Assembly: GCA_964391095.1 (NCBI GenBank) | Contig: CAYMJA010000001.1 | Span: 1-64,000, forward strand | Length of the DNA stretch: 64,000 bases | DNA from: CAYMJA01 sp964391095 | Lineage (GTDB): Bacteria; Patescibacteriota; Minisyncoccia; Minisyncoccales; GWA2-38-27 | Direction: 5' to 3' | In this document: piece by piece, positions 7,601 to 15,107 of the stretch | Layout of the letters: each line of letters opens with the position of its first letter | Position numbering within the stretch: position 1 is the first letter of the stretch | The notes under the pieces: model-generated | The model's database searches: none | What the model was told of the DNA's origin: nothing | The model's input: the letters and a program-made list of their open reading frames with translations, nothing else | Program-made: the position numbers and the translations under genes

Positions 7601-7866
7601 CTTTAATAAATAGTAGAATTAGAGTCGGCGGGATTATTTCTGGAATTAAAAAAATTATTACCAGAACTGGAAAACCAATGCTTTTTCTAAAATTAGACGA
7701 CCTAACAGATAAGACCGAAGTTGTTGTCTTTCCTGGAATAATAGAAAAAAATCCTGCGGTTTTCCAAGAAAATAAAATTGTTCTTATTGCAGGAAGAGTT
7801 GATAATCGAGACGGAAGTCCAAAAATAATAGCCGAACAAGTTGAAGAACTTATAAACACTTCTTGA
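4621..7866 (+). CDS. dnaE: DNA polymerase III alpha subunit
   Basis: A 1081-residue replicative polymerase. The PHP domain is at the start (FTHLHAHSHYSLLDG). Palm aspartates lie in MPDIDLDF (D398, D400) and IDLLGLKN (D551). The HhH and OB domains follow, the OB fold near 1000-1075 (RVGGIISGIKKIITRTGKP). Length is close to the E. coli form, so this is DnaE and not PolC. Odd: at about 812-838, between FTVV and SKIRFGLLAIKNVG where relatives are shorter, some 25 extra residues are encoded by a hairpin-rich insert (7058-7131). No Shine-Dalgarno sequence is seen. Confidence 0.96.
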   Translation: MKFTHLHAHSHYSLLDGLPKIDELLDYTKELGMDSLALTDHGVLYGAVEFFQKAKKKGIKPIIGVEAYVAFEKMTQKRPNIDNKRYHLVLLVKNEEGYKNLVKLITKAHLEGFYYKPRIDEKLLAKHSKGLIALTACLAGKIPRLILAKKFEEAENTALKYQNIFGKDNFYLELQHHPHIAKQKIVNKALISISKKYGIPLVATNDVHYLKPEDAEAQDTLMLINTGADPNDPERVTMKADDFSLKTPKEMIEDFKEVPEAIENTQKIANACDFQFELGKVKLPYFEVPNGKTPNEYLEELCCQGLKNRYGSNPSKEIIDRFNYELSVVKQTGFASYFLIVQDFVNWAKENRIIVGPGRGSVGGSLVAYLLNITNIDPLKHNLLFQRFLNPERISMPDIDLDFTDRRRDEVIDYIAQKYGRDKVAQIITFGTMAARAVIRDVGRASNYTYSYCDKIAKMIPSGFNLNRALKNIKEFRDIYETDEQAKKLIDLAKKLEGVARHASTHACGIVISEQPLSNLIPLQHPTQNDKNIITQYEMHSIENLGLLKIDLLGLKNLTVIEDTLSRIYVVREGKKVNIENIPFDDKRVYKLLQRGDTTGVFQLESSGFQRYLKQLKPTEFEDIVAMVALYRPGPIQFIPDYIDRKHKRRKIEYLHPKLKPILEKTQGICIFQEQLMQIAQQLAGFTLSEADVLRKAVGKKIKSLLLEQKDKMMQGMLKNGINKEVAQKIWEWVLPFAKYGFNRAHSTAYAIIAYQTAYLKVHYPVEFMAALLTSERADIERIAVLIEECKKMGIEVLPPNINESLKNFTVVLSPTPILSKVLDGKAIGTIFPRKMTGSKIRFGLLAIKNVGQNIIDVIIEERKNNGSFQSIGDFLQRVNSKDLNKKSLESLIRTGAFDGLAERNQLLDNLERLLEWARETQKAKMNGQKGLFDDNPKSNKNEISLLPAPPATNFEKLNWEKELLGLYVTSHPLEEFKEILEKKTLSLVNINNALINSRIRVGGIISGIKKIITRTGKPMLFLKLDDLTDKTEVVVFPGIIEKNPAVFQENKIVLIAGRVDNRDGSPKIIAEQVEELINTS
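7058..7131. repeat. hairpin-rich in-frame insert in dnaE
   Basis: Contains nested arms GGTCC/GGACC, CCTTGATGGCAAGG and ATTTTTCCTCGAAAAAT. It adds about 25 residues at a point where related polymerases go straight on to the KIRFGL motif. No second copy is visible in this window. Confidence 0.5.
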
Positions 7867-7938
7867 TGATAAAAGGAGCTAAGCTCCTTAGGGTAACTTA
7901 TCGAAAAATTAAAATGAAAAAAATTAATTAAATGAATT

Positions 7939-9690
7939 ATGGTAAAAATTGAAACAATTCGTCATTCTTTAGCTCATATCTTGGCTTATGCGGTTCAGGA
8001 ATTATATCCCGGAACTAAATTCGGCATTGGGCCGGCTATTGAAAACGGGTTCTACTACGATTTTGATTTGCCAAAGAGTCTAACCCTTAAGGATTTGCCA
8101 AGAATAGAGAAAAAAATGCGGGAAATCATTAAGAAAGATTTGCCTTTTAAAAAAGAAATTATTTCGAAAGAAAAAGCAAAAAAAATATTCCGAGACCAAC
8201 CTTATAAGTTAGAATTAATAAAAGAAATTGAACGGGTCACACTCGTTAAAGTTTATCAGGTTGGAAATTTTATTGATTTATGTAAGGGACCTCATCTAAG
8301 GTCAACCCTTCAGTTACATTCAGGGCAAGCAAAAGAAGCAATTGATGCTTTCAAATTAACAAAAATTGCCGGTGCTTATTGGAAAGGTGATGAAAAACAG
8401 CCAATGCTCACTCGTATCTATGGAATAGCTTTTAAAACAAAAAAAGAATTGGCTCAATATCTTAAAATCCAAGAAGAAGCAGGAAAAAGAGACCATCGAA
8501 AATTAGGACAAAAATTAGAATTATTCAGCATCAACGAAGAAATTGGAGCAGGTCTTCCTCTGTGGCATCCAAGAGGAGCAATTTTACGAAAAATTATTGA
8601 AGATTATCTTTATAAAGAATTAATTTCTCAAGGCTATCAATGGATAGTCACTCCTCATATCGGCAAACTTTCTCTCTGGAAAACTTCAGGTCATTGGAAC
8701 TTTTACAGAGAAAATATGTACTCCCCTATTAAAATTGATGAAGAAGAATACCTGTTAAAACCAATGAATTGTCCTTTCCATATTAAAATTTATCAATCAA
8801 AAATTAGAAGTTATAAGGACTTGCCTATAAAATTCGCAGAATTAGGAACTGTCTATAGATATGAAAAATCAGGAGTTTTACATGGATTAACCAGAGTTCG
8901 GGGTTTTACCCAAGACGATGCCCACATCTTCTGCACCCCAGACCAAATGACAAAAGAACTAACTTCTATTTTACAATATGGTTTAAATATTCTAAAAACT
9001 TTTGGTTTTAAAGATTACGAAATTTATCTATCTACCCGCCCTAAAAAATTTATGGGTACATTAAAAATGTGGCAAAAAGCAACTAATTCCCTAAAATATG
9101 CTTGTGAAAAATTGAAATTAAAATATCAAGTAGATCCTGAAGGAGGAATTTTTTACGGTCCTAAAATTGATATTAAAATAAAGGACTCATTAGGAAGGCC
9201 TTGGCAGTGCAGTACTTTCCAAATCGACTTCAATTTACCAAAAGCTTTTAATGTTCTCTATATCGATAAAAAAGGTAAAAAGAAAGAGCCGATTATGATT
9301 CATAGGGCTTTATTGGGTTCTCTGGAAAGATTCATTGGAATTTTACTCGAACACTATGCCGGCGCTTTGCCAATATGGCTGTCTCCCATTCAAGTCTGGG
9401 TAATTCCAGTTGGCTCTCCTCATAAAAATTATGCAAAAGAAATATCTTCTCAATTCATCGAGAACAAGGTTCGATGTGAATTGAAAGATAAAAATGAAAC
9501 TGTCTCAAAGAAAATAAGAGAAGGAGAACTTCAAAAAATTCCCTATCTTTTAGTAGTTGGTGATAAAGAAATGAAAACAAAATCTGTTAGGGTAAGAGTA
9601 AGAGAAAAGGGCGACATTGGTAAGATGAAAATAGATAAGTTTATTGAAAAGATTAGAAAGGAAACAGAGAACAAAAAAACAACAAACTAA
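7939..9690 (+). CDS. thrS: threonyl-tRNA synthetase lacking TGS domain
   Basis: A 583-residue class II synthetase charging tRNA-Thr. It begins directly in the editing domain (RHSLAHILAYAVQ, H9 and H13); the N-terminal TGS domain of about 60 residues found in most bacteria is absent. The catalytic core carries the zinc ligands C278 (MNCPFH), H329 (DDAHIF) and H455 (MIHRALLG). The class II motif 2 region (TVYRYEKSGVLHGLTRVRGF) and the C-terminal anticodon-binding domain (WVIPVGS) are intact. The ATG at 7939 has no Shine-Dalgarno sequence. A small palindrome lies in the short gap after dnaE. Confidence 0.95.
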   Translation: MVKIETIRHSLAHILAYAVQELYPGTKFGIGPAIENGFYYDFDLPKSLTLKDLPRIEKKMREIIKKDLPFKKEIISKEKAKKIFRDQPYKLELIKEIERVTLVKVYQVGNFIDLCKGPHLRSTLQLHSGQAKEAIDAFKLTKIAGAYWKGDEKQPMLTRIYGIAFKTKKELAQYLKIQEEAGKRDHRKLGQKLELFSINEEIGAGLPLWHPRGAILRKIIEDYLYKELISQGYQWIVTPHIGKLSLWKTSGHWNFYRENMYSPIKIDEEEYLLKPMNCPFHIKIYQSKIRSYKDLPIKFAELGTVYRYEKSGVLHGLTRVRGFTQDDAHIFCTPDQMTKELTSILQYGLNILKTFGFKDYEIYLSTRPKKFMGTLKMWQKATNSLKYACEKLKLKYQVDPEGGIFYGPKIDIKIKDSLGRPWQCSTFQIDFNLPKAFNVLYIDKKGKKKEPIMIHRALLGSLERFIGILLEHYAGALPIWLSPIQVWVIPVGSPHKNYAKEISSQFIENKVRCELKDKNETVSKKIREGELQKIPYLLVVGDKEMKTKSVRVRVREKGDIGKMKIDKFIEKIRKETENKKTTN

Positions 9691-9701
9691 TTAAGTGTCT
9701 T

Positions 9702-11327
9702 ATGTCTCAGTTATCTCAACCTACCCAAAAATTATTACAACAATATCAACTTTGGTATCAATCTATTCAGCTTAAAGAGGAAATAGCAACTATTCATGTT
9801 GATGAAGTGGCCTCAAGGGTTGCGGCTTTCTATGAAAAAATAAGAGGAATTATAGATTGGAAAGAAGAACATCTTTTAAAAAGAAGAGCAATTGAAAGAA
9901 TGCTCAAAAGAAGACTTTTTTCCCAAATAGATGTAATCAATGGAAGTTTTTCTAAAAATTTAATTGCTACACCCTTAATTTTAGAGTTAATTCGGGGAGG
10001 ACATTTTCCAAACGACAAAATTGCAGAGACAAAAATTAAAGAGGTTCAAAAAACAATTGATAAATATGTCTTTATTCTAAATCACAGTTCTTCTCTACAA
10101 AAAAAATCAAAAATTCAGCTTTATGCCTGGCTATCTTCAATTGCCGCCTGCGAAATAGAGGAAATTATCAGTCCTTCTTTAAAAGAAAGGGCCTTAATAA
10201 ACTATATGTTTGAATTGATGAAAGAACGGGTTAAATTAAACGAAGGAACCTTAGCAATAAAAGGAATGAATGAAAAAGAAAAAAATATCCAAACCTATAT
10301 CGCAGTCCAACAGGCCTTATTTAAATTGGATTGGCCGATAATTAGTTATCATCTTTTAAAATATCAATATCCGGAGTGGAGAAATTCTTCTGAAACCGAG
10401 GTTGAGGAAATTGCCAGGAACATTTATTCAATCCGGGAAACAATAGAAAAACATTTAAGTCATCCCTTGGCAGGCAAATTCTATCAAATCTGTGAAAAAT
10501 ATGATACTCCTTACTTGCTTTTAGGAGATATTATCTCTGAAGAGCCAATGGAGATAAAAGAAAAAATCTCAAAACCAGAAGTTTTAGAAACTTTAATCAG
10601 AAAAGTTTATAACAAAAGAGTTAAAACCTTAAAATCACGACTGGCGAGAGCTGCTTTTTACTCTACTTTATCTATTTTTCTTACCAATATTATTGCCCTC
10701 TTGGTTATAGAAATACCCTTTAACAAATATGTAACCGGTTACTATTTTAATTTTCTGGCTATGGGAATAGATATCTTCATTCCTACTCTTTTAATGTTCT
10801 TCTTGGTTGTCACCATTAAACCCCCAAAAAAAGGAAACCTTGAACAGACAATAATGGAAATTATGAAAATTGTCTATCAAAGAGAAAAAAAAGATGTCTA
10901 CGAGATAAGAACTTTCCCAAAAAAAAGTTTTGTTTTTAATGTAATAATAAAGCTCTTCTATCTTCTGGGTTTCTGTATTATTATCGGCTTAATAATGTGG
11001 GGGCTTTATCAAATACACTTTCCTCCTCTCTCTTACTTAATTTTTATTATCTTCTTCTCTTTAATTGCTTTTGCCGGGGCTAAAATCCGACAAAGAGCTA
11101 AAGAATTAGAGGTGATTGAAGAAAAAGAAACGTTTTCTTCTTTTCTTGTCGACTTATTTGCTGTGCCTGTGATTCAATTAGGAAAATGGCTGACAAGCCA
11201 TTGGAAAAAATATAACATCATAGCTGTTTTTTTCACTGCTTTAATCGATATGCCCTTTGTAGTTTTTGTAGAGTTCTTAGAACAATGGAGATACTTTTTA
11301 AAAAAGAAAAAAGAAAAAATTCATTAA
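9702..11327 (+). CDS. conserved-looking multi-pass membrane protein
   Basis: A 541-residue protein I do not recognise. The N-terminal half (1-310) is soluble, helical and charged. The second half has about four to five membrane segments, near 317-340, 347-372, 413-441, 446-465 and 508-530, ending in a lysine-rich tail. It starts 12 bases after thrS and is followed by a sigma factor gene nine bases later, so it may belong to the same transcript and feed a signal to the sigma/anti-sigma pair; that is inference. No catalytic motif seen. Confidence 0.8.
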   Translation: MSQLSQPTQKLLQQYQLWYQSIQLKEEIATIHVDEVASRVAAFYEKIRGIIDWKEEHLLKRRAIERMLKRRLFSQIDVINGSFSKNLIATPLILELIRGGHFPNDKIAETKIKEVQKTIDKYVFILNHSSSLQKKSKIQLYAWLSSIAACEIEEIISPSLKERALINYMFELMKERVKLNEGTLAIKGMNEKEKNIQTYIAVQQALFKLDWPIISYHLLKYQYPEWRNSSETEVEEIARNIYSIRETIEKHLSHPLAGKFYQICEKYDTPYLLLGDIISEEPMEIKEKISKPEVLETLIRKVYNKRVKTLKSRLARAAFYSTLSIFLTNIIALLVIEIPFNKYVTGYYFNFLAMGIDIFIPTLLMFFLVVTIKPPKKGNLEQTIMEIMKIVYQREKKDVYEIRTFPKKSFVFNVIIKLFYLLGFCIIIGLIMWGLYQIHFPPLSYLIFIIFFSLIAFAGAKIRQRAKELEVIEEKETFSSFLVDLFAVPVIQLGKWLTSHWKKYNIIAVFFTALIDMPFVVFVEFLEQWRYFLKKKKEKIH

Positions 11328-11336
11328 AAGTGACTT

Positions 11337-11894
11337 ATGAATTTTGGCCTAAAAAAAGAAAAGGAATTAGTAAAAAGGGCTCAAAAAGAGCCCGAGGCTT
11401 TTTCTGAACTTTATGATCAAAATTATTCAAAAATTTTCGGCTACACTCTAAAAAGAACCGCTAATATTGAAACTGCTCAAGATATTACTTCGGAAACTTT
11501 CTTAAAAGCATTAAAAAATATCAAAAAATTTAAATGGAAGGGTGTTTCTTTTTCTTGTTGGCTTTATCGAATCGCTTCAAATGAAATAGCGAATTATTTC
11601 CGGAAAAACAAATATAGAGCAATTTCTTTTGAGAAAATCTCAGAACCGATTTCTCTCTCTAACCCATCTCAAGAACTCATTGAAGCCGAAGAACAGCTAA
11701 AAAGACAAAAAGATTTTTTAGAATTACAACAAAAAATTACTAAACTTCCCGATGTTTATCAAGAAGTAATTGTTCTAAAATTCTTTGAAAAAAAGAAAAT
11801 CAAAGAAATTGCTAAAATTTTAGGGAAAAAAGAAGGAACAGTAAAATCTTTACTTCACCGAGGAGTAAAGAAATTAAGAAAATTAATGGAATAA
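11337..11894 (+). CDS. ECF-type RNA polymerase sigma factor
   Basis: A 185-residue sigma-70 family regulator with only regions 2 and 4. Region 2: EPEAFSELYDQNYSKIFGY through ETAQDITSETFLKALKNI and the SFSCWLYRIASNEIANYFRK segment. Region 4: LPDVYQEVIVLKFFEKK then a helix-turn-helix KIKEIAKILGKKEGTVKS ending LLHRGVKKLRKLM. It is followed 35 nt later by a single-span membrane protein with a cytoplasmic N-terminus, the usual arrangement for a sigma/anti-sigma pair. The regulon is unknown; the adjacent secreted proteins are candidates. Confidence 0.93.
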   Translation: MNFGLKKEKELVKRAQKEPEAFSELYDQNYSKIFGYTLKRTANIETAQDITSETFLKALKNIKKFKWKGVSFSCWLYRIASNEIANYFRKNKYRAISFEKISEPISLSNPSQELIEAEEQLKRQKDFLELQQKITKLPDVYQEVIVLKFFEKKKIKEIAKILGKKEGTVKSLLHRGVKKLRKLME

Positions 11895-11928
11895 TGAAAC
11901 CTTTTTAGATAAAAAATGTTTTACTAAT

Positions 11929-12726
11929 ATGAAAGATGAAGATGTAATCAAAAAATTAGAGAAAATTAAACTCCCTCAAATTGAAATCCCCAGCCATAAA
12001 AAGCGGCTTAAAATGGCTTTATTTAATTGGAAATACGGCAAAGAAAAAAAAGCTGAGAGCATCTTCCTTGGACTAAGAAAAGTATTAATCCCTTTAGGTA
12101 CGGTAGCTGTCGTTTTTGTAATCATTTTAATTGTCAGTAATTTAATTGCCCCTCAATATACTTTAGCTGAGGTTAAAAAAATCGCTATGAAAGACCCCCA
12201 AGTCAAAGAATTGATAGAAAAAGGAGCTGAAATAAAAGATATAGAAATAATCAAAAATAAAGCTTATGTTTTAATTAGCCCTAAAGAAGTTTCTGAAGAC
12301 AGTCCAATCGAAACCCAAATTGAAAAAAGAAAGATTAAAGGGGCTTTAGTTGAAATAGGGCTTAAAGAAAAAGAAGTAGTAAAAATTAAAGAAATTACCC
12401 CAAAAGTTATTTCTCTAACCCAGCAGGAAAAAGAAAAAATTAAAAACATAATCAAAGAGTCGGAATTTCCCCAAATTGCCGGAGAAACTTTAGAAATTGA
12501 AAAAATAGAACCGCTCTCTACTTATCAGTTAGATTTGATTAAAAAAGACGATACAGTGGAAGTTTTACAAAAGGAAAAAGAAGATAAAAAAGTTATAATA
12601 ATTTATAAGATTGAAGATAAAACAAAGCAAGGAAAAATTGATTTAATTAAGAGAGAAATAGAAAAAGTTGAAATTTTAGAAAAAAGCGAGAAATTAGAGG
12701 GGAGTTCAGAAAGAACCGAGAAGTAA
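11929..12726 (+). CDS. single-span membrane protein, putative anti-sigma factor
   Basis: A 265-residue protein with a short cytoplasmic N-terminus (1-47), one transmembrane helix at about 49-73 (VLIPLGTVAVVFVIILIVS), and an external region rich in Lys, Glu and Ile with repeating beta-like segments. Position directly after the ECF sigma gene suggests an anti-sigma role, but there is no recognisable zinc or ASD motif (no HxxxCxxC), so function rests on context. It is followed by a terminator. Confidence 0.7.
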   Translation: MKDEDVIKKLEKIKLPQIEIPSHKKRLKMALFNWKYGKEKKAESIFLGLRKVLIPLGTVAVVFVIILIVSNLIAPQYTLAEVKKIAMKDPQVKELIEKGAEIKDIEIIKNKAYVLISPKEVSEDSPIETQIEKRKIKGALVEIGLKEKEVVKIKEITPKVISLTQQEKEKIKNIIKESEFPQIAGETLEIEKIEPLSTYQLDLIKKDDTVEVLQKEKEDKKVIIIYKIEDKTKQGKIDLIKREIEKVEILEKSEKLEGSSERTEK

Positions 12727-12747
12727 AAAAAACAAAAGAAAAAAACA

Positions 12748-12779
12748 AAAACGCAACCTTTTCAAAGAGGCTGCGTTTT
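12748..12779 (+). terminator. terminator after sigma/anti-sigma genes
   Basis: AAAACGCAACCT pairs with AGGCTGCGTTTT around an 8-nt loop, with four T closing the stem. One A.C mismatch in plus-strand RNA would be a G.U pair in the minus strand. Confidence 0.6.
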
Positions 12780-12818
12780 GCTATAAAAGGTCGAAAAAAA
12801 GATTAAAAAAGCAAAAAC

Positions 12819-13826
12819 ATGAAAAAAATAATATCTATTTTGTTCTTATCAAGCTTTATTTTTACCAATCTCGGAGTAATTGGTACTGTTCATGCTATGG
12901 CAATGAATCGTCCACCCGGGACTGTTGTAGGCGTATCAAGAAACCTCCCGCCAGTTATTGACGGTCTTACTGCTCCAAGTCAATTAAAGGTTAATGAAAC
13001 AGGTACTTGGACAATTAGGGCTCATGACCCGGAAAACGGTATCTTAACTTATTCAATCAATTGGGGAAACGAAATTCCAGTATATCCTCTTAAAGAAGGG
13101 AAAATGACCCAGCAAACCACTACCTTTACCCATAGTTATAGTAACCCTGGCAATTATACTATTGTTTTTACTATAACAGACGACCATCAACAAACGGCTA
13201 AAACATCCACCACTGTTAGAGTAATCTCAAAAGAAAAATCCCTCATAGTCATCTCGCCTAATGGAGGGGAAATCTGGCACCGAGATAAAATACAGACCAT
13301 CCGTTGGACAAGTAAGGTAAAATTTCTAAAAACAAGCCCTGATTTCAATTTCAACCCAAAAGTATCGATTGATTTGTATAAAAGAAGCCCCAATGTTTGT
13401 GTCCCCGAAGCAAACTATTGTCCTTCCTACAAATCAACCTTTGTCAGACATATTGCCTATGCGAATCTCTTTGACGGAAGCTATTCTTGGAAAATCAGCC
13501 AAGATATCCCTGATAGAGATGATTACGTAATTAGAATTAGTTTTAGCAACATCCATCCTATTTTTCCCTGTAAAGAAGATACTTGTGCCAGTGAAAAAAT
13601 CGAGGAAATAATGCCTTTTCCTCCTTATTATCACTGGGATGAAAGTGATGGGGATGAAAGTGATGGACCATTCGAAATCACTGGGAAAACAATTCCTTTA
13701 CCTCCTCAGCCACCCTGGCCAGCAGATTCAACAGAAATAATTGAGGTGCTTAAAAAAGTAAGTTTGGAACTTAGCAAAGTAATTAACCTTTTAGCAGAAA
13801 TGACCGTGATTTCTTCAACAAGATAG
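12819..13826 (+). CDS. secreted PKD-domain surface protein
   Basis: A 335-residue exported protein: signal peptide at 1-27 (lysine start, hydrophobic core, VHA cleavage site), a PKD-like beta-sandwich at about 43-137 (LTYSINWGN; FTHSYSNPGNYTIVFTITDD), then a second beta domain opening with ISPNGGEIWHRDKIQTIRW, as in Kre9/KNH-like surface domains. Cysteines after 190 (NVCVPEANYC; FPCKEDTC) suggest disulfides. A nine-residue stretch DESDGDESD comes from a 15-nt tandem duplication at 13639-13668. The C-terminus is a short amphipathic helix. Probably adhesion or envelope function; this is inference. Confidence 0.82.
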   Translation: MKKIISILFLSSFIFTNLGVIGTVHAMAMNRPPGTVVGVSRNLPPVIDGLTAPSQLKVNETGTWTIRAHDPENGILTYSINWGNEIPVYPLKEGKMTQQTTTFTHSYSNPGNYTIVFTITDDHQQTAKTSTTVRVISKEKSLIVISPNGGEIWHRDKIQTIRWTSKVKFLKTSPDFNFNPKVSIDLYKRSPNVCVPEANYCPSYKSTFVRHIAYANLFDGSYSWKISQDIPDRDDYVIRISFSNIHPIFPCKEDTCASEKIEEIMPFPPYYHWDESDGDESDGPFEITGKTIPLPPQPPWPADSTEIIEVLKKVSLELSKVINLLAEMTVISSTR

Positions 13827-13837
13827 ACAAAAAGTCA

Positions 13838-13869
13838 GTCAAAAAGGCGGGAGAACCCGCCTTTTTGAC
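13838..13869 (+). terminator. strong terminator after the PKD gene
   Basis: A 14-bp perfect stem (GTCAAAAAGGCGGG and complement) with AGAA loop and an internal T5 on the 3' arm. It can act on both strands. Confidence 0.85.
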
Positions 13870-13874
13870 TATAA

Positions 13875-13902
13875 TTTACTTTTTTTAAAAAAAGGGTACA
13901 AT
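13875..13902 (+). promoter_or_regulatory. promoter of the DUF5667 gene
   Basis: TTTACT, 16-nt spacer, TACAAT, about 50 nt before the start codon and directly after a terminator. Confidence 0.5.
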
Positions 13903-13951
13903 TAAAAAAAGGCCGAAAAAATAAAATAAATTATTAAAATTAATTAACACT

Positions 13952-15040
13952 ATGTTATTGAAAACAAAACCTATTTTAACTCTAATGATAATTTGTTTTG
14001 GATTAGGAATAGGGTTAGTTACCCTTGCTCAAGAAACTTCAGTTGTTGAAGACGTAGCTCTCGACGAAGAAGTTTCAGCTGAAGATTTAGAAATTGAACA
14101 GCCCCAACTTTTGCCAGACAGTCCTTTTTATTTCCTAAAAAATTGGAATAGGGGCATCCGTTCTTTCTTTACTTTCAACAAAACAAGGAAAGCCGAATTG
14201 AAAGCAAAATTTGCTAATGAAAAACTGATGGAAGTTAAGAAAATGGTCGAAGAGAAAAAGGACGCTCAAGCTGTTAAAAAAGGTCTGGAAAATTATCAAA
14301 AAGAAGTAGAAAAAGTTAAGACTACAGCAAACCAAATAGAAGAGAAGGCAGCCGAAAGCCCAAGGGTAGATAGTTTCCTGAATAAATTTATCAAACACCA
14401 ACTTTTGCACCAGAAACTCCTTCAGAAATTAGAAACCCAGGTTCCTTCAGAGGTTTTTGAAAAAATAGAAGAAGTAAGAGAAAGACATTTGGAGACATTT
14501 GGTGGGGTAATGATAAAACTTGAAGATAGAAAAGAAAAAATTGGAGAAAAATTAGAAAAAAACATGGAAGAAACAAAAGGAAGCAAGTATAAGAACTTTA
14601 AGAATTTAGAAGTTTTGATTGAACTCGAGGAAAAAATCCCCGAAGTTGCCAAAGAGGCGGTCCAAAAAGCTCAGCAAAATTCTTTAAAGGGGTTGCAGGG
14701 CAACTTAGAGAAAATGTCTCCCGAAGACCAAGAAAAATTTAAAGAATATGTAGACAAAATATCTGGTAATAAAGGCAAGCAACTGGAAATCTTAGAAGAC
14801 CTAAAATTTGAAATGGGGGAAAAACCAGAATTCAAAGAAATAAAAGCAAATGTAATAAAAGCAAGGGAAAAGATTTTAGAAAAAGTCGGAGAGGGTGTCC
14901 AAGAAAGAGTAAAAACCTGTCCGAAAATAGAAAAACCTGCTCCTGGATTCTGTGAAGAAGGAAGAATCATTATCAAAAGAGATGAAAAGGGTTGTATCAC
15001 AGATTTTAAATGCCTGATTCCGGCTAAGGTTATTAAGTAA
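13952..15040 (+). CDS. secreted coiled-coil DUF5667-type protein
   Basis: A 362-residue exported protein: signal peptide at about 1-26 (cleavage after LAQ), then an acidic linker and the DUF5667-like opening LLPDSPFYFLKNWNRGIRSF, followed by about 220 residues of heptad-rich coiled coil dominated by Lys and Glu. The last 45 residues hold four cysteines (CPKIEKPAPGFCEEGR; GCITDFKC), a small disulfide knot. Function is unknown; likely a cell-surface or periplasmic structural factor. It is monocistronic, between two strong terminators. Confidence 0.8.
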   Translation: MLLKTKPILTLMIICFGLGIGLVTLAQETSVVEDVALDEEVSAEDLEIEQPQLLPDSPFYFLKNWNRGIRSFFTFNKTRKAELKAKFANEKLMEVKKMVEEKKDAQAVKKGLENYQKEVEKVKTTANQIEEKAAESPRVDSFLNKFIKHQLLHQKLLQKLETQVPSEVFEKIEEVRERHLETFGGVMIKLEDRKEKIGEKLEKNMEETKGSKYKNFKNLEVLIELEEKIPEVAKEAVQKAQQNSLKGLQGNLEKMSPEDQEKFKEYVDKISGNKGKQLEILEDLKFEMGEKPEFKEIKANVIKAREKILEKVGEGVQERVKTCPKIEKPAPGFCEEGRIIIKRDEKGCITDFKCLIPAKVIK

Positions 15041-15053
15041 ATCAGGAATAAAC

Positions 15054-15095
15054 ACAACATAAAAACAGTCCTTGAGGGGACTGTTTTTATGTTGT
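15054..15095 (+). terminator. 18-bp terminator overlapping the miaB promoter
   Basis: Arms 15054-15071 and 15078-15095 are perfect complements around a six-base loop with T5 in the 3' arm. The loop TTGAGG doubles as the -35 of the next promoter. Confidence 0.85.
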
Positions 15096-15100
15096 AAAAT
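15072..15100 (+). promoter_or_regulatory. promoter of miaB
   Basis: TTGAGG (the terminator loop), exact 17-nt spacer, TAAAAT. The predicted transcription start coincides with the GTG at 15108. Confidence 0.6.
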
Positions 15101-15107
15101 GAACCCC

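Noticed and set aside
7873..7889. AAGGAGCT/AGCTCCTT palindrome between dnaE and thrS as a terminator
   Set aside because: No T tract follows on either strand and the loop is nearly absent; left as an ordinary small palindrome.
13639..13668. DESDGDESD duplication as a calcium-binding repeat
   Set aside because: Only two units from a 15-nt tandem duplication; no dockerin or RTX spacing.
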